Positions 33,226-40,970 of a DNA stretch of 64,000 nucleotides are shown here, in pieces. Position numbers and translations under genes: made by a program. Each line of letters begins with the position of its first letter. Within the stretch, counting starts at the first letter, position 1. Source of the DNA: Phycisphaeraceae bacterium (GTDB lineage Bacteria > Planctomycetota > Phycisphaerae > Phycisphaerales > UBA1924); assembly GCA_019636535.1 (NCBI GenBank), contig JAHBXK010000002.1, forward strand, positions 62,001 to 126,000, written 5' to 3'. The notes beneath the pieces are model-generated. The model was not told the DNA's origin. It saw only the letters and a list, made by a program, of their open reading frames with translations, and ran no database searches.

Positions 33226-34170
33226 TCAGTCGTACAGACCCGAACTCTCCGGCAACTTCGCGTTCTCCAAACTGATCGTCGTCTCGATCCGGAAGTTCGA
33301 CTGTGTCCGGTGACGCTCCGCGAAGAAGAACTTCAGCGAGTACTTCTTCCCGTCTTCGAGCCACGGCAGGTGGTCCAGGTTCACCGACTGGCTGATCGCC
33401 GAGTGAACGCCGCCGATGTCGATCACGCACTTCCCGTCCACGAACACGAACACGTCGTCATCGCCGATGAACGTGAACGTCTGGCTCGTGCCCGCGCGGT
33501 ACGTGAACATCGTGTCCAGTTCGAACGTGAAGTGGAAGTTCGTGCTCGGCGTCGAGCCGCCCGAGTTCCCCCACAACTCGCCGTTGATCGGGAAGAACCC
33601 GCCCCGGGCCGTGTAGAAACTGTCGTCCTTGTCGTTGAAGGCGTACACGTTCGTGCCGGGCTTCCGAACCAGCGTCAGCGACAGCGGCCGCGAAAGCGTC
33701 ACGCCCGCCGTGTCACGCCACCACTGCGCGAAGTTCGCCGCGGTCGTCACCGCTCCGCCCTCAACCGACTCCATCACGCCGGCCGTCCCGCCGCGATTGC
33801 CGAAGTGCGCACGGGGGGGCGCAACCTGCTTGCCCGATCCGTCCTTCCACTGCGTCGTCACCTTCCGGCCCGTCGAGGCCATCACCGGCTTCCCGTCCGA
33901 GTCCAGCATGTCCGCGCAGATGTACGCGTAATGCCCGAACCCGCGCGTCGGCTGACGCTCGAAGTCCGGATGACCGCTCGCGTCCCGCCCCTTGAAGTCG
34001 CGAACGATCCCCGTCAGGGTGATTTGGTTCGGCAGTTCGCTCGTCTGATTCGACGAACTCGCCGTCGCCCGGCTCGGCGACGACAGATTCGCGCCGATCG
34101 CGGTGAGGGCCACCGCGGCCAACAGGCCCGCGACGCCCACGGTTCGATTGATGTTCAGGCTGGTGCTCAT
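33226..34170 (-). CDS. Secreted fibro-slime domain protein
   Basis: The protein has 314 residues; the start is the ATG at 34170 with GAGGGAG upstream. A signal peptide covers ~residues 1-28 (Val-Gly-Val-Ala-Gly-Leu-Leu-Ala core). The fibro-slime domain is recognised by Gly-Ile-Val-Arg-Asp-Phe, His-Pro-Asp-Phe-Glu, Phe-Glu-Leu-Asp-Thr-Met-Phe-Thr-Tyr, Phe-Ile-Gly-Asp-Asp-Asp-Val-Phe-Val-Phe-Val-Asp-Gly and the Ala-Glu-Arg-His motif near the end. The domain is PA14-like and probably binds carbohydrate or mediates adhesion. The protein has no C-terminal sorting tail. It is a single-gene unit with its own terminator. Confidence 0.88.
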   Translation of the reverse strand: MSTSLNINRTVGVAGLLAAVALTAIGANLSSPSRATASSSNQTSELPNQITLTGIVRDFKGRDASGHPDFERQPTRGFGHYAYICADMLDSDGKPVMASTGRKVTTQWKDGSGKQVAPPRAHFGNRGGTAGVMESVEGGAVTTAANFAQWWRDTAGVTLSRPLSLTLVRKPGTNVYAFNDKDDSFYTARGGFFPINGELWGNSGGSTPSTNFHFTFELDTMFTYRAGTSQTFTFIGDDDVFVFVDGKCVIDIGGVHSAISQSVNLDHLPWLEDGKKYSLKFFFAERHRTQSNFRIETTISLENAKLPESSGLYD

Positions 34171-34623
34171 GGGCTCCCTCTGCTCCGTTGAGGACGCCGA
34201 CACGAGTCGGCCGTCCGTCTGCTCGCTCTTCCCGCCGCGAGCGGCGGCCGGGCACGTGCCCGGCGGAGTGCTCAACGCCCAGAGCACCCGGCGACATCCA
34301 GAAAGTTCCAATCCACACTCTCCGCACGCAACCCCCGCCGATTCGCCTCAGCCCGCCACATGTCAACCCTTGCCGGTTGGAGAGCGCCCTACGCCCGGAT
34401 AACCCGCCGACCAGCCGCTTGAACCCTCTCGTGACACCGCAAAGGCCGCTTCCCACCCATGGGGCGCTCCCGATCGCCCCGCCGACCTCCTTCTCATGCA
34501 ACGCGCTGGTGGCACGTGCGCTCCTTGCGGCCTGTGCGGGCGGTCACTCCCGCTTGCCGATGTACAGTTCCCATACCACTCCACGCGGGCACGAACGCCC
34601 GCCCCGCCAGGCAAGGAAGCGAC
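34171..34623. other. Gene-free stretch between the fibro-slime gene and murA
   Basis: Divergent intergenic region of ~450 bases. It must hold promoters for both genes. Visible elements are an 18-bp perfect palindrome at 34247-34264 and the murA ribosome binding site AAGGAAG at 34613-34619. No small gene with a ribosome binding site was found; long open frames across it are GC-driven. Confidence 0.5.
34247..34264. promoter_or_regulatory. 18-bp perfect palindrome with CACGTG core
   Basis: GCCGGG, CACGTG and CCCGGC make a gapless 18-bp palindrome ~77 bases upstream of the fibro-slime ATG and well upstream of murA. It could be an operator for a dimeric regulator; no regulator is suggested by neighbours. 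Confidence 0.4.
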
Positions 34624-35967
34624 ATGGACCAATTCATCATCCACGGCGGTCACCGCCTCACCGGCCGCCTCGCCATCAAGGGCTCCAAGAACGCGGCGCT
34701 CCCCCTTATGGCCGCCGCACTCCTCACCGACGAGCCGCTCATCCTGCAGGACGTCGCCGACCTCGCCGACATCCGCAACATGGCCCGCCTGCTCGCCGAA
34801 CTCGGCTGCACCGTCGAGCAAACCGACCACGCCACCACCATCACCAACCAGGACGAGAGCCGCAGCCACGCCCGCTACGACATCGTCAAGACCATGCGCG
34901 CCAGCATCTGCGCGCTCGGCCCCATGCTCGCCAAGCGCGGCTTCGCCCGCGTCAGCATGCCCGGCGGCTGCGCCATCGGCGACCGTCCAGTCGATCTCCA
35001 CCTCCGCGGCCTCGAGGCCCTCGGCGCGCAGATCCAACTCCACGAGGGCGACATCGTCGCCCGCGTCCCCGGCGCGCGCGGCGGTGGCGGCCGTCTCCGA
35101 GGCTCGCGAGTCTTCCTCGGCGGTCCTTTCGGTTCCACTGTCCTCGGCACCGCCAACGTCATGAGCGCGGCGACCCTCGCCGAGGGCGTCACCGTCATCG
35201 AGTGCGCCGCGTGCGAGCCCGAAGTCGTCGACCTCGCCAACCTCCTCATCGCCATGGGCGCACGGATCGAGGGCGCGGGCTCCCCGCGGATCACAATCGT
35301 CGGCGTCGACTCGCTCGGCGGCGCAACGCATCGCGTCATCCCCGACCGGATCGAGGCCGGAACCTACATGTGCGCTGTCGCCATCACCAACGGCGACGTC
35401 ACCCTCGACAACTGCCCCATCGACTGCCTCTCGGCCGTCCTCAACGTCCTCGACCGCGTCGGTGTCCACGTCGCCGTCGAGGCCGGCCCCGCCTCCGACC
35501 CCATGCGCATGACCGCACGCATCACCAGTTCCCGAAACCTCCGCGGCGTCGAACTCACCACCCAGCCCCACCCCGGCTTCCCCACCGATCTGCAGGCACA
35601 GACCATGGCCCTGCTCAGCCTCGCCGACGGCAACAGCGTCATCACCGAGCGCATCTACCCCGAGCGCTTCCTCCACGTCGCAGAACTCGGCCGCATGGGC
35701 GCGAGGATCACACGCATCGGGTCCACCGCCATCGTCTCGGGCGTACGCAAACTCGTCGGCGCGCCCGTCATGGCCAGCGACCTCCGCGCCAGCGCATGCC
35801 TCATCCTCGCAGGACTCGCCGCGGAAGGAACCACCACCGTCAGCCGCGTTTACCACCTCGACCGCGGCTACGAGCAGATGGAAGTCCGACTCCGCTCCCT
35901 CGGCGCACACATCGAGCGCATCAGCGAGAAGCCCTCCCCCGCAGCCGTTGTCGAGTCCGGCGTCTGA
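34624..35967 (+). CDS. murA: UDP-N-acetylglucosamine 1-carboxyvinyltransferase MurA
   Basis: The protein has 447 residues. The N-terminal Ile-Lys-Gly-Ser-Lys22-Asn-Ala-Ala carries the conserved Lys. The catalytic loop Met-Pro-Gly-Gly-Cys116-Ala-Ile-Gly has the active-site Cys, so fosfomycin sensitivity is expected from the family. The Asp-Leu-Arg-Ala-Ser-Ala and late Tyr-His-Leu-Asp-Arg-Gly-Tyr segments are typical. It transfers enolpyruvate to UDP-GlcNAc, the first committed peptidoglycan step, consistent with planctomycetes that retain a cell wall. The start has AAGGAAG upstream. A HIT-family gene follows 50 bases downstream. Confidence 0.96.
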   Translation: MDQFIIHGGHRLTGRLAIKGSKNAALPLMAAALLTDEPLILQDVADLADIRNMARLLAELGCTVEQTDHATTITNQDESRSHARYDIVKTMRASICALGPMLAKRGFARVSMPGGCAIGDRPVDLHLRGLEALGAQIQLHEGDIVARVPGARGGGGRLRGSRVFLGGPFGSTVLGTANVMSAATLAEGVTVIECAACEPEVVDLANLLIAMGARIEGAGSPRITIVGVDSLGGATHRVIPDRIEAGTYMCAVAITNGDVTLDNCPIDCLSAVLNVLDRVGVHVAVEAGPASDPMRMTARITSSRNLRGVELTTQPHPGFPTDLQAQTMALLSLADGNSVITERIYPERFLHVAELGRMGARITRIGSTAIVSGVRKLVGAPVMASDLRASACLILAGLAAEGTTTVSRVYHLDRGYEQMEVRLRSLGAHIERISEKPSPAAVVESGV

Positions 35968-36017
35968 CGCACGGTCACGCGCCGACCATCCATCACCACG
36001 AAGCCCGGAGCCGCCGC

Positions 36018-36461
36018 GTGCCAGCCGATTGCCCCGCCTGCGCCCGCATCGACCGCCTCCGCCGCGGGCTCGACCCTTTCTTCATCTGCCACCGCCGCGA
36101 GTCGGTCGTTCTGCTCCACAAGCATCAGCGATACCCCGGCTGGTGCTCGCTCTTCGTCACCGATCACCACGAGCACCTGGCCGATCTCGGCCGCGAACGC
36201 CAGTCGCGCCTCTGGCTCGACGTCATGGACGTGGCCGAGGCCATCGCCGCCGCGTTCGCCCCCGCGCGGCTCAACTACGAGAACCTCGGCAACGTCGTCC
36301 CCCACGTCCACTGGCACGTCATCCCCCGATACGCGCAGCCCGTCGACCCAGAGCCCGCCGCCACCGTCTGGGTCCGCCCCGAGTCGGAGCGCGACTGCGG
36401 CGTCAGCGATTCGCAACGAGACGAGTTCATCGCCAGGCTCCGCGACGCGGGCCTCCGCTGA
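36018..36461 (+). CDS. HIT-family hydrolase
   Basis: The protein has 147 residues from a GTG start. The histidine triad is His96-Val-His98-Trp-His100 in Asn-Val-Val-Pro-His-Val-His-Trp-His-Val-Ile-Pro-Arg-Tyr. An N-terminal Cys-x-x-Cys (Cys5, Cys8) may bind zinc, as in some diadenosine-polyphosphate hydrolase-like HIT proteins. It likely cleaves nucleotide phosphoanhydrides or phosphoramidates; the substrate is unknown. It lies 50 bases after murA on the same strand and converges on the SMP-30-like gene. Confidence 0.85.
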   Translation: MPADCPACARIDRLRRGLDPFFICHRRESVVLLHKHQRYPGWCSLFVTDHHEHLADLGRERQSRLWLDVMDVAEAIAAAFAPARLNYENLGNVVPHVHWHVIPRYAQPVDPEPAATVWVRPESERDCGVSDSQRDEFIARLRDAGLR

Positions 36462-36469
36462 CGCCCTCC

Positions 36470-37525
36470 TCAGCGCTTCACCCGCGTCGCCGCGGGCAGA
36501 CCAGCGATCTTCACACGCACCGAGCACACCGAGTCGCGAGTCGTCGCGAACAGCGTCCGCCCGTCATCGCCCCCGAAGCACAGGTTCGTTGGCGCATTCG
36601 GCATCGGAATCGTGCCCAGATGCTTGCCCTGGGCGTCGTACACCCACACGCCCCCCGGCCCCGCGGCGTACACGTGCCCCTCGACGTCCACCCGCAGCCC
36701 GTCCGCGAACGTCCGCCGGCCGCCCGTGTCGTTCGTTGCGAACAGCGCGGGTGCGCCCAGTGAGCCGTCCTCCTTCACCTCAAAGGCAAAGATCCGTCCC
36801 GTCCCCGTGTCCGCCACGTACAGCCTGCCTCCGTCCGGTGACAGCGCAACGCCGTTGGGCGCTGGAATGTCCCGATGCTCCAGCGTCAGCGTTCCGTCCG
36901 GCGACAGCCGGAACACGCCGCAGAAGTCCAACTCACGCTCACGATCGCCCGCCCCCAGCGGCGGCCTCAGCCCGTACGGCGGATCGGTGAAGTAGATCGT
37001 CCCTTCCGGCGTTGCCACAAGGTCGTTCGGAGAGTTGAGGCGCTTGCCCTCGAACTCCGAGATCAACGACTCCACGAGAGGCGCCCCCGTGGATCTCGCG
37101 TCGGCACGCGCGATCCGCCCGTCGTGCATCGCGATCAGCACGCGCCCCTCACCGTCCAGCGTCAGCCCGTTCGCGTGACCGCTCGGGCTCAGCCAGACCT
37201 CCGGTTCGGCCCCCGCCTTGCCCGCTTCGAGCCGGTGGATCGTGTTCCGCGCGATGTCCGAGTACAGCAGGAACCCCGGCTTGTCCGCCCCCGCCGCGGG
37301 CACCCACACCGGCCCCTCCGTGAACCGATGCCCACGCGCAATCACCACCGCCTCTTCCTTCGCGTCGATGATCCGGTCCAGCCCATCCCGCGCGGGCTCC
37401 GCCTCCGCGCCCCCGGCCGGGGCGGTCGTCGCGGGTGCGACCGGCTCATCCACCACACCTGTCCGCACGTGCACACTCGCGTACAACGCAAGCCCAGCCA
37501 ACGCCGCCGAAAGCCCTGAGAGCAT
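36470..37525 (-). CDS. SMP-30/gluconolactonase-type beta-propeller, exported
   Basis: The protein has 351 residues from the ATG at 37525, which sits eight bases after GAGGAG; a GTG at 37534 overlapping the HPr stop (GTGA) is the alternative. An N-terminal hydrophobic helix (residues ~2-20) suggests export. The six-bladed SMP-30 propeller shows Glu-Gly-Pro-Val-Trp, Ser-Gly-His-Ala-Asn-Gly-Leu, Asn-Ser-Pro-Asn-Asp-Leu and Tyr-Val-Ala-Asp-Thr-Gly-Thr-Gly. The Glu, Asn and Asp ligands of the metal-dependent lactonase are therefore in place. It probably hydrolyses a sugar lactone outside the cytoplasm. It is coupled to HPr. Confidence 0.85.
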   Translation of the reverse strand: MLSGLSAALAGLALYASVHVRTGVVDEPVAPATTAPAGGAEAEPARDGLDRIIDAKEEAVVIARGHRFTEGPVWVPAAGADKPGFLLYSDIARNTIHRLEAGKAGAEPEVWLSPSGHANGLTLDGEGRVLIAMHDGRIARADARSTGAPLVESLISEFEGKRLNSPNDLVATPEGTIYFTDPPYGLRPPLGAGDRERELDFCGVFRLSPDGTLTLEHRDIPAPNGVALSPDGGRLYVADTGTGRIFAFEVKEDGSLGAPALFATNDTGGRRTFADGLRVDVEGHVYAAGPGGVWVYDAQGKHLGTIPMPNAPTNLCFGGDDGRTLFATTRDSVCSVRVKIAGLPAATRVKR

Positions 37526-37530
37526 GCCCG

Positions 37531-37833
37531 TCACTCCTCGTCGAACCCCGACTCCACCAATTCCTTGAGCACCTCGATCGCCGCCGCCGCGTCCGGACCG
37601 TTCGCGCACACCTCCAGGTCCGTCCCCTTCGTCGCCGCGAGCATCATCATCTGCATGATCGACTTGCCGTCCACGCCGGGCCCGGGAGCCCCCGCCCGGC
37701 AAACCGTGATCACCGACTGAAACCGATTCGCCGCATCCACAAACGACATCGCCGGCCGGGCGTGAAGGCCCAACTTGTTCCGGATCGTCACGATGACCTT
37801 CAGTGGTTCCGACACGTGTTCCAGCCGACCCAT
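37531..37833 (-). CDS. HPr-family phosphocarrier protein
   Basis: The protein has 100 residues. The phosphoryl-accepting His24 is in Leu-Gly-Leu-His-Ala-Arg-Pro-Ala, and a regulatory Ser58 lies in Asp-Gly-Lys-Ser-Ile-Met, matching the His15/Ser46 pair of classical HPr. A short insert after residue ~46 lengthens the protein. In the cytosol it would receive phosphate from enzyme I and pass it to the adjacent PtsN-like IIA protein. No enzyme I or sugar-specific IIB/IIC gene is in the window, so a regulatory PTS is likely. It lies between ptsN (82 bases upstream) and the SMP-30-like gene. Confidence 0.9.
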   Translation of the reverse strand: MGRLEHVSEPLKVIVTIRNKLGLHARPAMSFVDAANRFQSVITVCRAGAPGPGVDGKSIMQMMMLAATKGTDLEVCANGPDAAAAIEVLKELVESGFDEE

Positions 37834-37915
37834 TCGATGCTTGGTTTCCCCACCCTGCGCCGCCGCCGCGCTCCGATCGAGCCGCGGCCGATCCCGCCGT
37901 TCCTTCAGGTTGCCA

Positions 37916-38392
37916 TCAGCCGCCGATCAACTGCCCGTCCGCTTCCTCAAGCAGCGACCGAACGTCCTCCACGCTCGCCGCCTGTCGAAGAAACCGCCGG
38001 AAGGTCTCCTTCGACAGACTCTTGAAGATCAGTTCCATCGCGTGCAGATGCTCGTCCGGACGATCCTCCGGGCTGAGCAGAAGAAACACCGAATACACGG
38101 GCTGCTTGTCCAACGCGTTGAACTCCACGCCCGTCGGCGACAGACCCACCGCCGCCGCCATTGTCCGCACCGACTTGTGCTTCACGTGCGGGACCGCGAT
38201 CCCCTTGCCGAACCCGGTCGAGCCGCGGCGCTCGCGCTCCAGCACGCGGCCCACCAGTTCATCGCGCAGCGTCTCCGGCGCAGACCCAGAACCGATCAAC
38301 GCACCCACCAGTTCGCTCACGACCGCGTCGCGGTCCGACGACGCGAGCCTCGGGATAATGGCGCCCTGGGCGACGAGGCTTGAGAGTTTCAT
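37916..38392 (-). CDS. ptsN: PTS IIA protein, PtsN/fructose type
   Basis: The protein has 158 residues, the usual length of EIIA-Ntr. The phosphorylated His69 lies in Gly-Ile-Ala-Val-Pro-His-Val-Lys-His. The fold's Phe-Leu-Leu-Leu-Ser-Pro-Glu-Asp and Leu-Arg-Gln-Ala-Ala segments follow. It probably signals nitrogen/carbon or potassium status rather than transporting sugar. The hpf-ptsN-HPr order is reminiscent of the rpoN-hpf-ptsN-npr cluster of proteobacteria, with rpoN missing. The start is ATG at 38392; upstream codons run into a G-rich intergenic tract. Confidence 0.9.
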   Translation of the reverse strand: MKLSSLVAQGAIIPRLASSDRDAVVSELVGALIGSGSAPETLRDELVGRVLERERRGSTGFGKGIAVPHVKHKSVRTMAAAVGLSPTGVEFNALDKQPVYSVFLLLSPEDRPDEHLHAMELIFKSLSKETFRRFLRQAASVEDVRSLLEEADGQLIGG

Positions 38393-38460
38393 CACGTCGG
38401 GTGCTCCGTCTGCTCGGCCGGGTAGAACCTGCGTTCGGCCGTACCGCGTGCGGGAAAGTG

Positions 38461-38482
38461 GTGGGGTGGGGGTGGGGGGGGG
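38461..38482 (+). repeat. G-tract cluster (possible G-quadruplex) between hpf and ptsN
   Basis: Runs of four, five and nine G separated by single T on the plus strand lie in the 139-base gap between hpf and ptsN. The longest run could supply two G tetrad columns. The genes are on the minus strand, so the G-rich strand is the template. Whether it folds in vivo is unknown. Confidence 0.35.
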
Positions 38483-38531
38483 TGCCTTCGGAGCGACCGA
38501 TCGCCCCACGAACAATCGAGACTCGACCGGC

Positions 38532-38831
38532 TCAGTGAAGCCGCAACTTCTCCTTGTAGTCACGCAACTGCCGCTGCGCACGATCCACCGCCTGGTCGAT
38601 GCACGCGTACAGGTCCGTGTTCGTCGACTGCGCGATGAAGTCCTTGTGCTTCACCACGTCCACCACGACTTCCGCCTTGAAATCCCCGGCGCGGTCCTTC
38701 GTCTCCTCCAGCAGCACGCGGATCTGCTGCGTCCCGTCAAAGATCTTCAGCAATTTCTCCGCCTTCTGCTCCGCGTACTGCCGGATGGCGTCGGTCACGA
38801 CCAGGTGCTTGCCCACGACGTCGATACGCAT
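38532..38831 (-). CDS. hpf: Ribosome hibernation-promoting factor, short form
   Basis: The protein has 99 residues, matching the short HPF/YfiA fold. The N-terminal Met-Arg-Ile-Asp-Val-Val-Gly-Lys strand leads to Leu-x-Val-Thr-Asp-Ala-Ile-Arg-Gln-Tyr. Then come the Lys-Leu-Leu-Lys-Ile-Phe helix and the late Ala-Cys-Ile-Asp-Gln-Ala-Val-Asp-Arg-Ala helix. It binds the 30S decoding region and stabilises idle ribosomes in stationary phase. The long-form dimerisation tail is absent. It is first in a minus-strand set with ptsN, HPr and the SMP-30-like gene. Confidence 0.92.
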   Translation of the reverse strand: MRIDVVGKHLVVTDAIRQYAEQKAEKLLKIFDGTQQIRVLLEETKDRAGDFKAEVVVDVVKHKDFIAQSTNTDLYACIDQAVDRAQRQLRDYKEKLRLH

Positions 38832-38922
38832 ATCTGCTCGGCCCTCGAGGTTGAGTGAACGCAACGAACGTTGCGCAAGACTATAGCGACAACGACCCAG
38901 GCTCCCCCGGCCCGCCCACCTC

Positions 38923-40518
38923 TCAGCCCCGCGGGCCGGCCTTCCGCACCGCCTCGGGAATGTCGAACTTCGCGTCGTTATCCCGGAACTTCTTCGCCAG
39001 TTCCTTCGCCTTCGCGTCGTACGCCGACCCGTCCTTCCACGTGTTCCGAGGGTTCAGAACGTCGTTCGGAACCCCCGCCACCGCGTCCGGGATCGGAAGC
39101 CCGAAAACCGGGTCCGGCGTGAACTTCGCGTTCCGCAGCGACCCGTTCAGAATCGCCGTCACCATCGCCCGCGTGTACGCCAGTTTGAACCGCGAACCCG
39201 TCCCGTACGGCCCGCCCGTCCACCCTGTGTTCAACAGCCACACGTCCGCGTTGTGTTTCTCAACCTTGCTCGACAGCATCTCCGCGTACACCTTCGCCGG
39301 CCGCGGCAGGAACGGCGCGCCGAAGCACGCCGAAAAATTCGGCGTCGGCTCCGTCACACCAGCCTCCGTCCCCGCCAGTTTGCTCGTGTATCCGTTGATG
39401 AAGTAGTACATCGCCTGCTCGCGGCTCAACTTCGCCACAGGCGGCATCACCCCGTACGCGTCCGCCGTCAGAAACACCACGTTCTTCGGGTGCCCGCTCA
39501 CCGACGGAATCAGCGCGTTGTCGATGTGATCCACCGGGTACGTCGCACGCGTGTTCTCCGTGTGCTTCTGGCTGTCATAGTCCGGCACCCGCGTCTCCGG
39601 GTCGATCACCGTGTTCTCCAGCACCGACCCGAACCGGATTGCGTTCCAGATCTCCGGCTCCCCCGTCTTCGACAACTTGATGCACTTCGCGTAGCACCCG
39701 CCCTCGAAGTTGAACACGCCGCGGTCCGACCACCCGTGCTCGTCGTCGCCGATCAGCAACCGGTTCGGATCCGCCGAGAGCGTCGTCTTGCCCGTCCCCG
39801 AAAGCCCGAAGAACAGCGCCACGTTCGAAGGATCGTCCTTCGCCACGTTCGCCGAGCAGTGCATCGGAAACACCCCCGCCTCCGGCATGTCGAAGTTCAT
39901 CGCATAGAACAAAGACTTCTTCATTTCCCCTGCGTACTCCGACCCGATGATCACCACCATCCGCCGCTCAAGCGACTGCGCGATGAACACCGGGCTCTTC
40001 ACGCCCAGCTTCGTCTGCTCCTCCGCCGTCAATCGCCGACGACCCGCGTTCAGGATCGTCCAGTCGTGTTTCCAGTTCGTGTCGCCTCCCGCCGCCGCCG
40101 AGCCCTGCGGAATGAACAGCGTCCGTATGAACAGCGCATGCCACGCCTGCTCCGTCACCACCCGCGCGCCCAGCCGATACCGCGAATCCGCCCCCACAAA
40201 CCCCTCGAAGCAGTACACATCCTTCAGCCCGTTGAGGTGCTGGGTCGCGATCGCCAGCGCCGCGTCAAACTGCCCCGGCGTGATCGGCGTGTTGAACCCG
40301 CCCCACCCGATCTTGTCGTGGATCGCCGCCGTGTCTTCCAGATACTTGTCCTTCGGGCTCCGCCCGGTCCGATCCCCGGTCATGCACACCAGCGCGCCGT
40401 TCGACGCCAAATGACCCTCCCCACGCCGAAGCGCCTCCTCGATCAGCCGTGCCGGCGACAGATTCCGCTTCACACGCGACGGTGAGAGGTCCAGTTTCGG
40501 CACAGACACGTCTGACAT
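38923..40518 (-). CDS. pckA: Phosphoenolpyruvate carboxykinase (ATP)
   Basis: The protein has 531 residues from the ATG at 40518, which has AAGGAG six bases upstream; an ATG at 40563 would add 15. ATP-type motifs are Phe-Phe-Gly-Leu-Ser-Gly-Thr-Gly-Lys-Thr-Thr-Leu (kinase-1a), Gly-Asp-Asp-Glu-His-Gly-Trp, Phe-Asn-Phe-Glu-Gly-Gly-Cys-Tyr-Ala-Lys and Tyr-Gly-Thr-Gly-Ser-Arg. It converts oxaloacetate and ATP to phosphoenolpyruvate for gluconeogenesis. The gene stands alone, with hpf ending the region downstream and a tRNA-His gene divergent upstream. Confidence 0.97.
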   Translation of the reverse strand: MSDVSVPKLDLSPSRVKRNLSPARLIEEALRRGEGHLASNGALVCMTGDRTGRSPKDKYLEDTAAIHDKIGWGGFNTPITPGQFDAALAIATQHLNGLKDVYCFEGFVGADSRYRLGARVVTEQAWHALFIRTLFIPQGSAAAGGDTNWKHDWTILNAGRRRLTAEEQTKLGVKSPVFIAQSLERRMVVIIGSEYAGEMKKSLFYAMNFDMPEAGVFPMHCSANVAKDDPSNVALFFGLSGTGKTTLSADPNRLLIGDDEHGWSDRGVFNFEGGCYAKCIKLSKTGEPEIWNAIRFGSVLENTVIDPETRVPDYDSQKHTENTRATYPVDHIDNALIPSVSGHPKNVVFLTADAYGVMPPVAKLSREQAMYYFINGYTSKLAGTEAGVTEPTPNFSACFGAPFLPRPAKVYAEMLSSKVEKHNADVWLLNTGWTGGPYGTGSRFKLAYTRAMVTAILNGSLRNAKFTPDPVFGLPIPDAVAGVPNDVLNPRNTWKDGSAYDAKAKELAKKFRDNDAKFDIPEAVRKAGPRG

Positions 40519-40847
40519 CGATGTCTCCTTCTCGAGCGTGGATGCGGCGGCGGGGGTCGTCATGGCCCTTTGTCTCCCGTTCTTTCCCCGATTCCACACG
40601 CACCCTCCGCCACACCCGCAGCGTGCAGCAGTCGCCTCGCCGACCGTGGAGGGGGGGCAGTGATCGGGAGGGTCACGATAGCCCGAGACTCGCCCATTGT
40701 GGACAACTCCCGCGATTTGCCATGCCCCCGCCCATCCCCAGCAACCCCGCCCACCCCACCTCCGAATGCCGCAATCGCCCCCTCCCGCGGCATATCATCC
40801 CCCCGCGCCATGCGCAAGGCCCCCGGCCCAACGCGTGCGCTGCCGTT
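40519..40847. other. Gene-free stretch between pckA and tRNA-His
   Basis: About 330 bases with pckA reading away on the minus strand and tRNA-His on the plus strand. It should contain both promoters. I see the pckA ribosome binding site at its left edge and C-rich, low-complexity sequence elsewhere, but no gene, hairpin terminator or clear promoter hexamers. Confidence 0.45.
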
Positions 40848-40922
40848 GGTGGCTGTAGCTCAGTTGGTTAGAGCACCGGGTTGTGATCCCGGGGGTCGCG
40901 GGTTCGAGTCCCGTCAGCCACC
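40848..40922 (+). tRNA. tRNA-His (anticodon GTG)
   Basis: A complete cloverleaf: acceptor GTGGCTG (40849-40855) pairs with CAGCCAC (40915-40921). The D arm has the AGCTC/GAGC pairing, the anticodon stem CCGGG pairs with CCCGG around GTG at 40883-40885, and the T arm has GGTTCGAGTCC. The extra G at -1 (40848) opposite C73 (40922), the histidine identity element, is encoded. The 3' CCA is not encoded. Confidence 0.97.
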
Positions 40923-40970
40923 CTTCGACTCCCCGTCAATCCCGCCCCCCCGCTCAGCGGGCGACCGCCC

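Noticed and set aside
34363-35910. 515-codon open frame on the minus strand opposite murA
   Set aside because: Asp/Glu/Ala/Gly-rich low-complexity product, fully antisense to an unambiguous murA.
38461-38482. Treating the G-run as a functional riboswitch or terminator
   Set aside because: It is on the template strand for the flanking genes and has no stem; only possible quadruplex potential is noted.
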